A program made the position numbers and the translations under genes. A stretch of DNA of 64,000 bases, from assembly GCA_037043015.1 (NCBI GenBank), contig CM073323.1, forward strand, positions 23,154,758-23,218,757, read 5' to 3'. Source of the stretch: Bryum argenteum. Its lineage: Eukaryota; Streptophyta; Bryopsida; Bryales; Bryaceae. This document shows positions 46,206 to 59,713 of the stretch, piece after piece; within the stretch, counting starts at the first letter, position 1, and every line of letters starts with the position of its first letter. Below the pieces are notes generated by a model. The model searched no databases. It was not told where the DNA came from and was given only the letters and a program-made list of their open reading frames with translations.

Positions 46206-49200
46206 CTATTGTTTTCTGCGCTTTAAATGCTCTCGAACAAATGCTGCATAAAGAGAGTCCGGGTTCTCGAGTAACCGAGCGGGTGCATCAAACTCTCTCA
46301 CAAGCCCTGCACACAAACATATTGAAACATTAGAAAAGAAAACACACCACAATACCCTAAAATCCCATGCAGAAATCAGGAACATCGAGAACAAACATGC
46401 CCATGCTTTATCATTCTTGGTATTTTGCATGTTCGTAAAAACATCAACAAAACTTTTGGGTGTTGACTTCGAGAAAATGTGTCCAAAGAACAAGGATGTT
46501 GACTTCGAGAAAATCCATTACAAACGCGAACCTGATTCAAGAAATAGTACTTTGTCGCTGTCGATGACTCGGGGAACGTTTTGAGCAATAGTAATGACCG
46601 TGGATCTTTCAAACTGCAGGCGTATAATCATCTGAATAGTAGAATCCATCTTTGACGATTTCGCTTCGTAAAACACCACGATTCTTGCTTTCTTCAGCAA
46701 GGCACGAGCCAAGCAGATGAGCTGCTTCTGACCCACACTCCAGTTCTCACCATCCTCAAACACTACACAACAAAAACATCGAGCTAATAAGTAACTACAC
46801 CGGTAAAAGCATGTACAAGAAATTCCAGTGCTAAGCTGTGTTTGTCTTACCTAAAGAGTCGAGTTTGCCATATTTGCCTTTGATCATTTCAGCCAGCTGA
46901 CATTTCTCAAGAGCCTCCCAAATCTCGTGGTCGGAGTGCATTTGAAGAGGATCCACGGTGCTGCGGACCGAGCCTTCGAACAACGTTGGTTCCTCAGGGA
47001 CGACTCCGAACTTGGAGCGGAGGTCTTTCACTCCTATCAGTTGGGTGTCGAGGTTGTCGATGAGAATTTGGCCATTTGAAGGCTCCGCTAGTCGGAAGAG
47101 AGCTTGGATCAATGTGCTTTTCCCACTGCCGGGTTTACCGACTACGGCCACTTTCTCACCGCCTTCGATTCGGAAAGTGATTCCCTTGAGGATCACTGGT
47201 GAATCCGGGCGGTACCGAAACTGCACCCATGACAACATATCAGCTCTATTTTCAACATTCTTTTTATGAAATTCAAGAATAATCAATATGATCTCACTAG
47301 TGTTGATGGAATGAGAATTACGGACTTGAATGCTTTGAAATTGGATGCTGCCTTGTGTAGGCCAACCCTCGGCTGGCCGACTATCCTCAATAACTGGAGG
47401 TGCCTCCGGTGTAATGCTACTGTATTGACCAATGCGCTCCACCGACACCATTTTGCTCTCGAGTTGCGAAACCATATATACAATTCCATGGAGGCACCCA
47501 TTGAGTGCTAATCCATAGCACAGGGAGAATCCCACCAGTTCTGCAAAACCGAAACAAACATACATACAATGAGCACCGTAGAAAACTATCAATACTGCCA
47601 GTATATACAGAAAAAAGTAGTAAACAAGGGTTTAGGGTTTACCTGGGGGAATGAGATTTCGACCCACGGTGACCATAAACAGAGCCGAAGATGTCAACAA
47701 AAGAGTTCCAAGAATCTCCAGGCGGAACCCAACCCATTCTTTAGCCGCATTGCTGAAAAACTCCATCCGGAGATTAGCGTTCACTCTCTCCATGTTCATC
47801 TTGGCGAATCTGGATTGCTCACCGAATGCGCGAATGGTCACGAATCCAGATATGGTCTCCGCAAAGTGTACAACAACAGGCGCTTTTGCATTGGCGGCAA
47901 TGTGAGTCAATTCTCGGGAGGTCGTCATGTAGTAGCCCTGCAAAAGCTCGACCCCGAAAATTAATCCAACATTCTGAACTGAGAATCGAATAAAGTAAGG
48001 TGCACATTCTAATTCTGATATACGTACCTGGAATAAGATATAGAGGTAAGCAAGTGGCAATATAAGAAAGACCAGCTGCCATGTAACATGACAAAGAACA
48101 ACGAGAATACCGAGGACTTGAAATCCCTGACTGAGCACGGTACCCAGCAGAATCGGCACCAAGAAATCCACATTCGATTGATCAACTGAAAACTGCCATT
48201 GCAAAACAAACGCAACCAGTCAAAAGCAGTCATCTCCATCAATAGCCACTGGTTTGCCATAACAGGAAAAAAAATAAAAGAACTGTTTGACAAGGAGCAT
48301 ACCCGAGAAAGAATTCTTCCAGGTTGAGTGGTGTCGAAGAATGTCATGGGTGCACGCACAATAGAGCCAAGAAGAGACACGAAGAATGACTGCGCCGTCA
48401 ACAGACCCATGTGTGCTGTAAGCATGGATTTTAGAAGGACAAAGAATGCACAACCAAGTGCAAGCTCGGAGTACACTGTGATGAATCGTATCGATGACTG
48501 AAAGTTTGTCGAGTAATGCGCCAGCCAGTAATCACTTGCAATTTGCAGACCTTGCCAGCAACTCTGAAGAATAAGAAAGGCGAAAAAGTGCCGTCCGTTG
48601 CAGACTTTTGTTGCATATTGCCAGTATACGCCGGAACTAACTTGACCGGACGGGGTTTGCTCGTTATCAGCAAAAACCGCCTTCCGCTTCCTTGAAACTG
48701 GCTTGGAATCTCCCTCTACGAGTATCATCTTGTCACTTTTCCTGCCACTGCAAAATGATCGAGGCTAATAACACTGATCAAGGAAAACAAGGTGTTTTTG
48801 ACTATTGAATTTGGTGGTTACCTGTCAACGGAAGCGGTATGTCCCAAGGTCGTTTCTTCATTAGAAGTTGGATTCGGGAGGTCTTCAGTTTCGGGTGCTT
48901 GTTTAGCTAAGAGATTAGCACATGAATCCACCACGACTAATGCTAAGTCTCGTATTGAATCTTGTTTCTCCAGCTCCTTCGCTTTCTTTCGCGCTATTGC
49001 TAAAGCTCTGAAGTTCGTCCCGGAATCCAGAAGATCATCGTACTTCCCAGATTGTACTAGTTCACCATCTCGCATAACCTGTTCAACAGTGCAGGCACTC
49101 TTTAATTTTAATCTTCTGCAAAAAAAAAAGAGGTTTGACTGTAGAAGAAAACTCTAAAACATTCAGAGTAATTCCGCACCAGAATCAGATCAGCTCCATG

Positions 49201-51763
49201 CACAAACTCGACTTGGTGAGTAACCAACAACACTGTCTTCTTCCTCAAAGCTCCCATGATACATTCCTGCAATCATAGATTTTGAATAAGACAAATATTG
49301 CAGCTAAGATGTTAAGTCAGTTCGAGGTAACTAGACATTCTTGTTTTAGTAAGAAAAAGTGCACAATCTCGCAGGGGCTGTGATTAAAAATGGGCTATAT
49401 GTTGTACCTGAAAGATTTCATGGCCAGTGTGAGCATCGAGAGCATCGAAAATGTCGGCAAGAAGGTAAACATCCGCATCTTGGTACACAGCTCTGGCCAA
49501 CTGAATTTTCTGCTTTTGGCCTTCAGTGAGGAAAGCTCCACGTTCACCGATCTCCGTTTTGTCTCCCGATGAGAGTTCTGCGAGGTCTTTTTCCAGTGAA
49601 CAAACGCGAATCGTCTCTTGATATTTGGATTCATCGAATTCTCGACCAAACAGAATGTTTTCCTTGATTGTTGTGTTCTGAATCCACGCTGGTCGTCCCA
49701 CGTAGGCTGTTCGTCCTCTCACTTTCACCTGCACAAAGTTAGCATCACCATGAGAGCTTTAGTTTTTTACCCCACAATGCCAGCATGTTACAAGATAGAT
49801 TTAAAGAAGATAGAGAAGAGAGCGTACCGAGCCAGAGAAGCTAGCCATTTCTCCTAAAACAGCTGAAAGCATTTCACTTTTCCCTGATCCAGCCAAGCCA
49901 ACGATAGCAACAAAAGAAGAGTGCGGAACTTTCACATTCAAATTCTTCAAAATGGCTCTCTCATTCGCTAAGTCCCATTTGAAACTTGCATCTTCGATCT
50001 CGACATCGAATTCACCACCACCACCACCAACAGGAAGTCTTTCAACATAGTCGGAGTCCATTTCTCTGCTCCGCAAGTAACTGTCAAGTCGATCAATCGA
50101 CTTTTTGGCTTGCGAAATCGCCGTAAAAGCTCGTGGAAACAAGCGGAGTGGCTCTTGCACGATACGAAACGTTGCGATTGCGGTAAAAGCCTTGGCTGGA
50201 GTCAATGGCACCTTGAGCCAAACACAAAGCCCGAACGTGAATGTCGAAACAGCAAGTGGGGAGAGCCATAAGAAGAAGATATTCGTTGCTAAAACGTATA
50301 CGAATTTGCTTAACCACTTCTGTTCGTAGTGTCGTGCATCTTCAATCTTACTCTTGAACCTCTCTTCCCAAGCCTGTGCAACAAAAAAACCATCACTAAA
50401 GTCAGATGCAAACACTAGTGGTGTTGGATTATATATCCTGCACATTCATATTCAGATGCAAGCAAAAGACTGTCAGTACCTGCAGCTTGATGATTTTGAT
50501 GTTGTTGAGAAGCTCACTGATGATCCCCAGCCGCTGATCCTTAAACTTCATGATCATAGCAAGGTAAACTCGGTGCAGCTTCGAAACTATAAAACTAACA
50601 TAGAAAATACACGCCATAACAAAAAATCCTCCGAAACAGGAGATTCCAACAACTCTATAAAGAACGAAAACCGCCCCTGCGAACTGAAGAGGCAGTACCC
50701 AAAGATTATGAATCTGCATTAAAAAATCAGCTATCTGCTGCACATCTACTAACAAATAATTCAAAACTCCACCAGCGCCGTGCTTCTGACTTTCAAAACT
50801 CGAGAGACGAAGACACTTCATATAAACAGTCGTCATTAGGGAGCTTCGAACCACCATTGCCAACCTCTGACTCTGAAAGTTCAACTGATGCGTCGACAGA
50901 GCCTCGACCACTTTCGCAGTAAAAAGAATCGCAACAAGGAAAACTCCATCTTGTTCCCCACTCACAAATTGCTCGATAAGAATTGGCCCCACGTACATCA
51001 CCGAGAGGTGCACCGCAGAAAGTAAACCAGTAAGCACAACCTCCGGCCAAAAAGTGCGAAACAGAGCAGTTTTCACCGAGGAATCCAGATTATTGTTACG
51101 AAACCGAGGGTAGAGAGCTTCGCAACGATCTTCGGGAGGGAGAAGAGGAATGTCTTTGAGCTCGAGCTTGGAGTCTTTCGTCAGGAATGGCGTTAACCAC
51201 AGCCAAAAAGCTCTGGAAATGAAGGAAGAAGAAGAAGAAGGAGCAACATTCTGGGAGGTTAAGAGAGGCTCCCTTAAGTCATTCTCTTCACGGACAGTCC
51301 GGAAGAATGCAAGTGATACCAGAACTGGGATGCTCGCAATGTTGACGATTCCTTCGAAGGTGGTGACATTGAGTGTCAAGAGTGAGAGCAACAAGGTCGT
51401 GATCCACCAGAGGCGTAAAAGCTTCGAGCTCTGATGTTTGACTAGTGTTGCGAAGATGGTCCAAGTGACTGCTGGTATGATGGAGAACAGAAACTCATCA
51501 GGTGCACGAGATAAGTTGAGGATGGCGACACAACAGTGCAGTATCATCACCGTCACTACGGTTGCTACCTGGATTCGGCTTGCAGGGACTCCTCCACTCC
51601 TCCTCCATCTGTTTGAGGCGATGAAGCGATTGGCTGCGTAGAGCGCCATGAATATGAGGTGAAGAGATGATATGAGGATGTGTTGTGGGCATGGAGTTAA
51701 GTGAAGAAATTGTTTCCAGGAGAAGCTAGTGTCATCCATCTCCAGTGATCCAGAGCAAATCAT
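46206..51763 (-). CDS. ABCC (MRP)-type ABC transporter with degenerate ATPase motifs
   Basis: Twelve exons on the minus strand: 51763-50480, 50373-49828, 49728-49408, 49266-49180, 49078-48822, 48747-48303, 48192-48028, 47937-47643, 47540-47326, 47220-46851, 46762-46532, 46306-46206. They give 1438 residues in the order TMD0/TMD1-NBD1-TMD2-NBD2, typical of plant vacuolar glutathione-conjugate pumps. The donor after exon 9 (CAA|GTCCGT) is weak. Both Walker A motifs are intact (GLAGSGKS, Lys593; GKPGSGKS, Lys1239). In NBD1 the Q-loop is Arg622, the signature is LTEGQ instead of LSGGQ, and Walker B has Ala701 for Asp. In NBD2 the Q-loop is Glu1281, Walker B Asp is Tyr1360, and the switch His is Gln1389, though WSVGQ remains. 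No stops or frameshifts. ATP hydrolysis is probably lost. Confidence 0.85.
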
Positions 51764-51764
51764 T

Positions 51765-52340
51765 CTGCGTGAGAATCAATGATTATTTTTTTTGTCAGAA
51801 ACTAGTCCATAGATCCGGTTTTCGAAACAGGATCGAGATGGCATGTTTTGTCTTAGAGAAAGCTATGAAAGACCTATTTGCACCATACGTCTACTGAACT
51901 TGATTTCAGCTCTTCTGAGCCAAGCCACAGAGTACATCTCCCAGGAGCACATTCAGACCTAATTGACTTTGAAGGCGAACAACTACGTAAAAACAAAAGG
52001 AATCAGATTCATACCTGGAAAGTAAGAACTCCGCAACAATCAATAACTTAACAACGAGCTTGCGCCTTGCAAAATGGCACAAGCTCCACGGCCACGCAAA
52101 CTGAGGCTCCGTTTGTGTAGCTCATCCATGAGGACAACCTGCCTACAAAATTGGCCGCAGCAGCAGCTTCTGCCGGCACAGTACTGGAAAATCGCCATGG
52201 CTGCTTCCAGAACTAACAACAACGCCCTATTGTCGTCGCAAACTATTCAATCTCCGGGACCCAATTCGAAAAGAATGTTGTTTCCTGCTCCGATCGACCC
52301 AGAAACGGATGATTGTTTGATTGTCCGGCGGCATTGAATC
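51765..52340 (-). promoter_or_regulatory. Spliced 5' leader of the ABCC gene with a possible uORF
   Basis: A good acceptor (TCACGCAG) ends two bases before the ATG trinucleotide at 51763. A matching donor (TTCCAG|GTATGA) lies at 52015, so an intron 51765-52014 sits in the leader. Upstream, an open frame of 60 codons (52222-52040) would be a uORF. It ends before the splice site and cannot extend the transporter. The plus-strand frame over the same bases is probably a shadow. Confidence 0.4.
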
Positions 52341-52794
52341 TCCAGAGCGGGAGTTTTGATGCAATTTAGTGCGTGATTGCTTGTTTGAGAAGGAAATGTA
52401 CGAAGATCCTGCCTGGAGGAGCTGGAAAAACTGTACCTCCCGGATCCTAGGCTTCCACCGAACTCCTGGTTGTGAATATTCAGTTGCTGTGCGTGGCAGT
52501 CGCAGAGGCTTTTGTGACTTGGTCTAGTCTAGTCCCTCTAGTGTAGACTCTAGTGTAGACTGACTGATAAAGAAACACTCTATTCACGCTGACCTCTAAA
52601 TAGACTGTGGTTTCTCTGATTAGGTTTGCCATTGTCAACAAGTGAGAGATTAGAAAAAGATCGGTGTGAAAGATGAAGCAGATTGACTTACTGCAGCAAA
52701 AAGCATCATCGAGCATTTGGGGAACTTGGAAGTTGGTATGGTAAATATGAATATTTGCTGAAGCATTCTAGGTTTGTGAGATCACTCTAGTAGT
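52341..52794. other. Upstream spacer of the ABCC gene with a decayed SINE tail
   Basis: At about 52560-52615, AACACTCTATTCACGCTGAC followed by CTCTAAATAGACTGTGGTTTCT resembles the shared SINE tail with many changes. Just upstream a short CTAGTGTAGACT unit is repeated (52535-52562). No gene. Confidence 0.35.
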
Positions 52795-53192
52795 TTAACC
52801 CTTAAACGTCTAGCTATACGGATTTGGGCAGCTCAGTATTGGATCACAGCATCTTTTGGACTTGGGCATCATGAATAGTGCACTTTTGAACTTGGGCATC
52901 ATGAATAGTGCACTTTTGAACTTGGGCATCATGAATGATCCAATCAATGATGAGCTTGCAACCTCCTACAAGTATTGTACAACCCCAACCTACCTACCAC
53001 AATCCTTTCAAAGCACAAAATCACTCATATAAATTGTGATTTGAATTCTAAAATTTCACTTTTTGAATGCATCAGAAGAAGGTGACCAGTTTGACATCAA
53101 AATATGAGTGAAAAGTTGAGTACATTGAGAGCTACAGAGAAGATTCTGTTGGAAAAGGACCCCTCGGGTCACCTTAGACGTTTAAGGGTTAA
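52795..53192 (+). mobile_element. TTAA-flanked MITE, copy C
   Basis: A 398-bp copy with TTAA-CCCTTAAACGTCTA at the left and TAGACGTTTAAGGG-TTAA at the right, so the 14-bp termini are perfect. The interior is nearly identical to copy B at 7.7 kb. The 30-bp internal unit around CTTGGGCATCATGAATAGTG is present three times here against two in copy B, so internal copy number varies between insertions. Confidence 0.85.
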
Positions 53193-55382
53193 AAGCAAAA
53201 AGTTTGGTGGAAATACCACACTTCTCATTAAAGTAAATTTGATAACTAGTGTTGGTTAAACTAATTCTCAACCATAATAGTGGTTCTATAATTTTTTGAA
53301 GTTGATGTTAGATCAGTAAATGACAATTCTAACACTAATATTAGCTCTTCGGTTCAATTTAGGCACTTCAACATATTACGAGAGTACATTTTGTGTTGAA
53401 TGGAATCAAAATGTGGAAAGTGGATAAAATACTGAAACTAATTGTTGTGCATGTACATATGGGAATTGAAGGAAAACAAGAACATTCATGGATTACTAAA
53501 TATTGCAATAGTCTAAATATAGACGTATTATGAATTAATGTATATCTACATTAATGTAATATATTAGGAAAATAATAAAATATGAATATCGTATTGATAA
53601 TCTATGATATAGTATTATATTAGTATTATGTAATGTTTTATATTAATGTTATACATCAATTGATTATGTAACATTACACTTAGTGAAAATGAGAGTTGGA
53701 AGGTAAGTTGAAGGGGTTACAGTAAATATCATCCAACACTCATTATCAAATTTAGTGTAGTGAATTTTCTTAACAAATTTTCTACAAAACAAGGCAGCTT
53801 GAGTAATTAATTCATAAAGGAGAAGCTTTACAGTAACCTACAGTCAAAAAATCAAGTTGTAGGATCATGTTTACAACTATCTAATAGTCTACTCGCCCAT
53901 TTTTATCAAATTTCACCGTATGGATCTTGTATTACAGTGGTGCTTGGATTAGATAAATGTTTTCGGACAGACAAAAACTTGAATTAGATAAACGTTTTCA
54001 GACAGACAAAAACATTGATCTTATCCAAGCGTTGACCATAACAAAACAATGCCTTTTTGCATAATAAAAGGACAAGGACAACGTTCTTAACTAGAGGCGT
54101 TGATCTTAACGAGGTTTATCTCATCCACGTACCATTATATATTCAATCAAAGGTTCAGTTTTTGCAAAAACAATGTATCTTTTGTGGTTGATTGTGGAAA
54201 ATTCAACTGTAGGGATTGAGCACATTACTCTACATGCATAATTGATATTTTCAAAAGGAAAGACATAAGTAATTTTGTAATTAGTTCAGTGTTGTGAGTC
54301 CTAAGAATCTGATGTGAAAACTCAAAATCAACACTACCTTGTTTAAACCATCTATGTTGAATTCAAGGGTTATACCAAAGATTTTATTAATATGTACATA
54401 TGTCTACATTTTAAGACTAAGACAAATAAAAAAATTTAAACGTCTTGTGAATAATTTAAAGTAATGTATATTTGACTTGCCCATGAGCCCATGGCAAGTT
54501 TTACCGCATGGTTAGAACTAGAGCTCCATGAAAATATATAAAACTTATAGTAGTATTTAATTGGGGAAATTGCATCAATTATTATGGACAAGTCCTTACA
54601 TGTGTCCTCCGGACACGAACATCAAAAAGGTTAGATTGAAATATATAAAATGTATAAAAAACCAGACCTAGGTATTAAAAAAATACGAGGTTGGAGGTTT
54701 TTGGTGATGTTGAAATTATGGGATATATGTATGCAATGAATATGCAAGCTCCCTACTTCTCAGTTCCCCATGTTGTTTAAGGTTTATAGCATGCCCTCTG
54801 TTCCCTCGTTCCATGATTCTCATCTTTTGTTCTCAGTTCCCCATGTCCGAACTTCCCTTATTGGTTTTCATCATTCGTTCCTCATTCCCATCATTCGTTC
54901 CTAATTTCTATCATTCATTCTTTGTTCCCATTAGTCATTAATTCAAATTTATTTTCATTATCTTCTCCTAATTCCCATCATCCGTTCTCAGTTCATGTCC
55001 TTTGTTCTCTGTTCCGAGATCCCCTCCAATGTTTCCTTCATCCCCCCTTCACTTCTTCTTTGCTCCCATTTTCATGTTTCATATTCCTTGTCCCTTTGCC
55101 TCCTTGTTATACTCTTAAGATTTAATAAACTCTTAATAACAATCAAATACCACTAATGGAAACTCTTCAAAATCTTTAGAACTCTTCATACCATGTATAC
55201 ATGACCAAATGATGATGGCCATGATCATGACCATGCATCGCCAAGAACGGACAGACAAACCTCTAATCGTGTTCTTTTATATATAGAGATGTTAAATGTT
55301 TTACATGGAGAGTGAAGCAGTACATGGGACCAAAGGGGGCAAGAATCCTCTCATTTAGGACTTAAGCCACTTATATTATACT
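53193..55382. other. AT-rich intergenic DNA with pyrimidine-rich tract
   Basis: A 35-bp unit is duplicated near 53943-54010 (TTAGATAAA(T/C)GTTTTC, GACAGACAAAAAC). From about 54780 to 55090 a T/C-rich stretch repeats phrases like ATCATTCGTTCC. No gene supported. Confidence 0.5.
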
Positions 55383-58300
55383 TCAAATAAAGTCTGATTT
55401 TACAATTATTTTGTTTTTGCTTGTTTGAGAACAATCCAATCTATCTATGGTTTTGGTATGTTTAAGATTTAGCTTGTCTTTGAAATCATTAACCATTTCC
55501 AATTTCTCAGGTTTTCGTTTCCAAAACTTGAGAGAATTGAGTGAAGAAAAGCTTGGTTTCTTTGAGTGTTTGAAGGCAACATGTGCTAAATCATCATGAT
55601 TATCATAATTCTTTTCATTGCTTGTAGTAACCTCCTCTCTCAACCATGAAGAATCTTGAAGGTATGATGTATTGCTTATTAGTGATGGTGTAATAATAGT
55701 ATGAGTCTCTATACCTGCACAAGAATGCATAAAACTATTGAAACACTTAACAAAAACAAGAAGATTGATCCAAATCGCTTGTCTATAAGATTATTTTTAT
55801 AAAATTTTCTTATATAACAATGAAAAGGGGTACTATGGTAATTGTGGAATAATTGTAGCTTATTGGGATTTCTAGTAAAGAGTTTATGTATTTTTAATGA
55901 GAATGCTACTATGTATGTAATCAAGGTAGCTGTTATTTGACTCAAAGAACATCATTGAAGTATACTTAGGTAATGTAAGTCTTGCCTTGAGAGGGAGTAG
56001 TGTAGAGTCCTGATGGCTCTATCACAAAGCATTGTTCTAAAAATGCTTGAAGTTCTACCTTTTTGACATTGTCTACTTCTTTTATCTCGTTTGATAGCAA
56101 TTGAGCAAAGTCCTTAGCACTTTGGTTTGGCGTAGTAGTGTTTTGGCCGGCCACCAAGACGACGTGATGCATCAACTCTTGCCAGAACTTTGCTACCTCG
56201 GAGTGAAGTGTGCTCTTTAAGGTTTCAAAAGTAACCGAAGTTGAGATGCCTTTGTCAATCACCTACAATTTGGTGGATTATCACAGTATTTTGTAACTTA
56301 TAATGTGAAACTTATCGTCTTTATCATAAGTAATTGGTGCATAATTGATTTTGACCCCTCTAATTAAATCATAGGTGATTATATAATAGAAGTAGTGTGA
56401 TACATGTAGTGTCAACAGTTATGTGACCTTCTTTAAATGGATAAGTGAAGATTATCAATAATTCCTTCTATCTTAGTAATAGAGTATATGATCCCGATGT
56501 GGTAATAAAAGATATCTAAATTTGATAGTAGTGATATGAGTAGCAATACAAACCTTATGTTGAGCAACAAAATACTCGTTGATAAAGGAGGTGGGGAGTA
56601 ATATTTTTGGGGGGTAAGCATGCACGAGCTCTCGAACAGCACTACAACAAATAGCATGTTGATGATTGCCTTGCATCATGTTCAAACATTCAAACAACCT
56701 CTTTTGGCTCTCATTAGCAGCAATGAGGCTATCAAGGACAAGATCAATAGTGTTTGCATTATTTTTTGTTGAGTTAGAAGTTTCACATATAGTTGGTTGA
56801 CCCTCCCAAGAGAATATGGTATTGTTTAGCGTTATCAATGTCGACAACTTCTCTGTAGTTGTCCAGTGCAAGATGAGGGACCTTTTGTCTTGCCTTTGTG
56901 CTTCCAAATTGATAAAAGATTTGGAACCTTTCTCCTGTACTTATTTAAAACTATCAATTAAACATATATATTTGTAATTTCAAAACAACATATTGATTAA
57001 TCAAGCAAGTGAATGCTTAGTATTTTGGTGCATAAATAACACCTAAAGTGTGTTAAAGAGGTTTATCCTTGACCCACTTATCGAAAGATATATTATTTAG
57101 GCTTTATTGATATTTTATACTATATAAATAATATTATAGATTTATTTTGAACTAGATTGATACAAAACACCAAATCTATTGTAATTGTATAATAATCTAG
57201 TCATTGTAAAGTACATACATCTTGGTAAATTTCTATAAAGTGAATTATCTCCAATATTTTATTTTAGCTCTATTGTGATTATAAATAATACCACTGATTA
57301 AAAATGTAATGATAAATCCAACCTTCAAAGGAGTTGGTTCAAAAAAACAAACTACATTATCTTTGTTGGAGATCTCCAAATTGAGATTGCCTTTTGTAGT
57401 AGGAGGGCTCATTGACCTTTTGTGTACAAGAGTTTGATGAGCCCCTGCATATCATGTGCAAAATTCGTAGGCTTCAAGTTGTCAACAGTCGTTTTGTGCC
57501 AAAACACATCATTGAAAAAGGCGCATTATAATGAATAGCTCTAGTCTCACCATCCTTACAAGTGTCTTCAGTAGCAAAACTTTCAGGCATACTTTGCATT
57601 ATACTTTGTTCCAATAAATCCAAAGGTGATGGTCCATGACCTGTGCCAAGTGTGTTTTGAGCTATACTATCAAGTAATTTTGTTTCAATGCTAACACTTT
57701 TAGTGTTGTCATCACTTGTTGTACACACTTTATTTAATGGAAAACTTATTGCTCTACTACATGAGGCTCCTTTTGCCTTGCGTTTGATTCTTGAAAGTAT
57801 CATCTCAGTAGAATCAATATTGTTGCCAAAATGATCATTTGTTGTTGTAGATGAGATAAGTCGTGCACTGTCAAGGCGCCTAGAGGTGCGGCGACTAGAA
57901 CTTCCAACTTGGTCACAAAGAACTCGAGATGGTTCCTTTGGAAGTTGGTTTGGGCACACTAAAGCTTCTGCCTTCGCTTTGTTACTTATTGTCGTATGAA
58001 ATCTTATTTTTGATAAATCAAGTCTTGGCACGATTGGTTTTTCTTTTAAAACTTTGGACTCTTGAATACTAAGGTGCGGTGTCGCGTATACTAAGCCACC
58101 GGACGTTGATGGATTCAACAGGACATTAGTCTTCGGAGGCAACATTTCCGTTACACTAGTATCTGCACAAAAAAAATGATAGTATTTGATGTGCAAAGTT
58201 TTAAATGCACATTTTCTAGTAAAAGCTTTGTATTTGAATATGTATGTTTATTTTTCAAATGTAACAAAAAAAGAATGACTCCGTACCTTTTTCAAGAACG

Positions 58301-59713
58301 GCATGGATAGAATGCTCGCTTGATCTATCTGTAGATGTATACCCGTCTAGAGAAGATGTAGAACAAGCCTCTAAAGTATCATGAACAACATTGCATGTGC
58401 TCAAATTTTGAGGTGACTTCCTAAGAATGCACAAGTCTTTGCACAAATCTTTGCAGAGGTCTTTTGAATGGCTTTGTAAACCACATACATACTTAGGCTC
58501 AACATAGCCCCTATTTGAATAAACATAAAAATGTATATTTAGCTCAAAGTTTTGCAAAGCCCTTATGAGAGAATAATAAACCGCATTTGAATTTTCTTAA
58601 GAAATTTTCATAATAAAAATGCACTTAATTATGGATTGTAGCAAATTGAATATGTAAGTAGAAGAAATTAGACAATGTAGAAATCAAAACACCTGCTAGG
58701 AGACAATTCACATTGTTGAGGTGAATGCAACTTAGATGTTTGTATTGACGTTGAGTTTCGTTTAGGATCCTACATCAATACCGATCATTTTATTTTATTT
58801 GTAAAAAATAGTGATATCATCTAAACCTCAATAATAATACAACATACATGAATGAGAACACGAAGCTCCAATTGGGGATGTTATGGATAAAATATGTTTC
58901 TCACATACATATGTATGTATAGTCTTTGTAGACGAAATCACTTCAAATTAGGTTTCAAATTAGGTTTCGGATATACTGAACTTGGTCAATAAGACCGTAT
59001 TGACTATCAAGAAGGCGTAAGAGATTTTTATGTTGCATGTTGACGGCTTCAGCTTCCTCAAGTGATCTTTTCATCAAGTCAATAATTTCTTGATGTTGGC
59101 TTTGAAGCAACCTCATTCTTTCAAATTGCAACAATCGACGTTTTTGCTTATCTGCACAAGCAGGTTCTCTGTTACAACACAAAGTATATCAACAATATTT
59201 TCATCGTAAACACCGAAATTCTATTGCAGAGCAATGAAACCCAACATACTCAAAAAAACAAACGAACACCTTATAGAAACCATAGTGTTTACAATTATCT
59301 TCTATAATCATTTGCCGTCAAATCAAATCACATTTTCGACTCCCAACACTCCTAAGCACAATAGTTTTCATTCATTTCAAATTCTTAAACACTCTTCTAT
59401 AATTGCAAATTCTATTTACTTTGCATCCATCTATATGCAATCACAAACAAAAATTAGACCAAGATTTCTTTCACAAGCTTCATAGCATCTCAAAAACCCT
59501 AATCCTCAACAATTACAAGAAAATCAATAATACCATTCCAACTTTTATCTGTTTTTCTAAAGATTAATTAGAAGAAAAGAAGAGAAACTCCAACCTATAA
59601 AGATGAACTAATACTTACTTAGAAGAGAAACTCAGGCTCACGTTCTTGGTAAGAGAAATTATGCTATTTTCAAAGTCATCTTCCTTTTCAAATGTAAGCT
59701 CCGAAGGTGTCAT
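55383..59713 (-). CDS. Nine-exon gene of unknown function, coiled-coil N-terminus
   Basis: Not recognised. Minus-strand exons that join without a stop: 59713-59619, 59168-58982, 58769-58693, 58510-58287, 58162-57551, 57444-57323, 56934-56554, 56262-55986, 55714-55383, giving 768 residues. The N-terminus (MTPSELTFEKEDD) leads into a charged helical segment, RRLLQFERMRLLQSQHQEII to LLRLLDSQYGLIDQ, likely a coiled coil. A low-complexity Ser/Thr-rich middle follows, with KDLCKDLCKDLC. The C-terminal third is helical (LHSEVAKFWQELMHHVVLVA). The intron after exon 8 uses a GC donor (AAG|GCAAGA). The donor at the end of exon 5 is a choice; reading on would stop at 57474. Consistent phases across eight junctions argue for a real gene. 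A lineage-specific nuclear or cytoskeletal role is only a guess. Confidence 0.6.

Noticed and set aside
57474-57550. Alternative end of the nine-exon gene at a stop at 57474
   Set aside because: Possible, but the donor ATG|GTGAGA at 57551 joins in phase to a further open exon and three more exons, which I prefer. It remains an alternative isoform.
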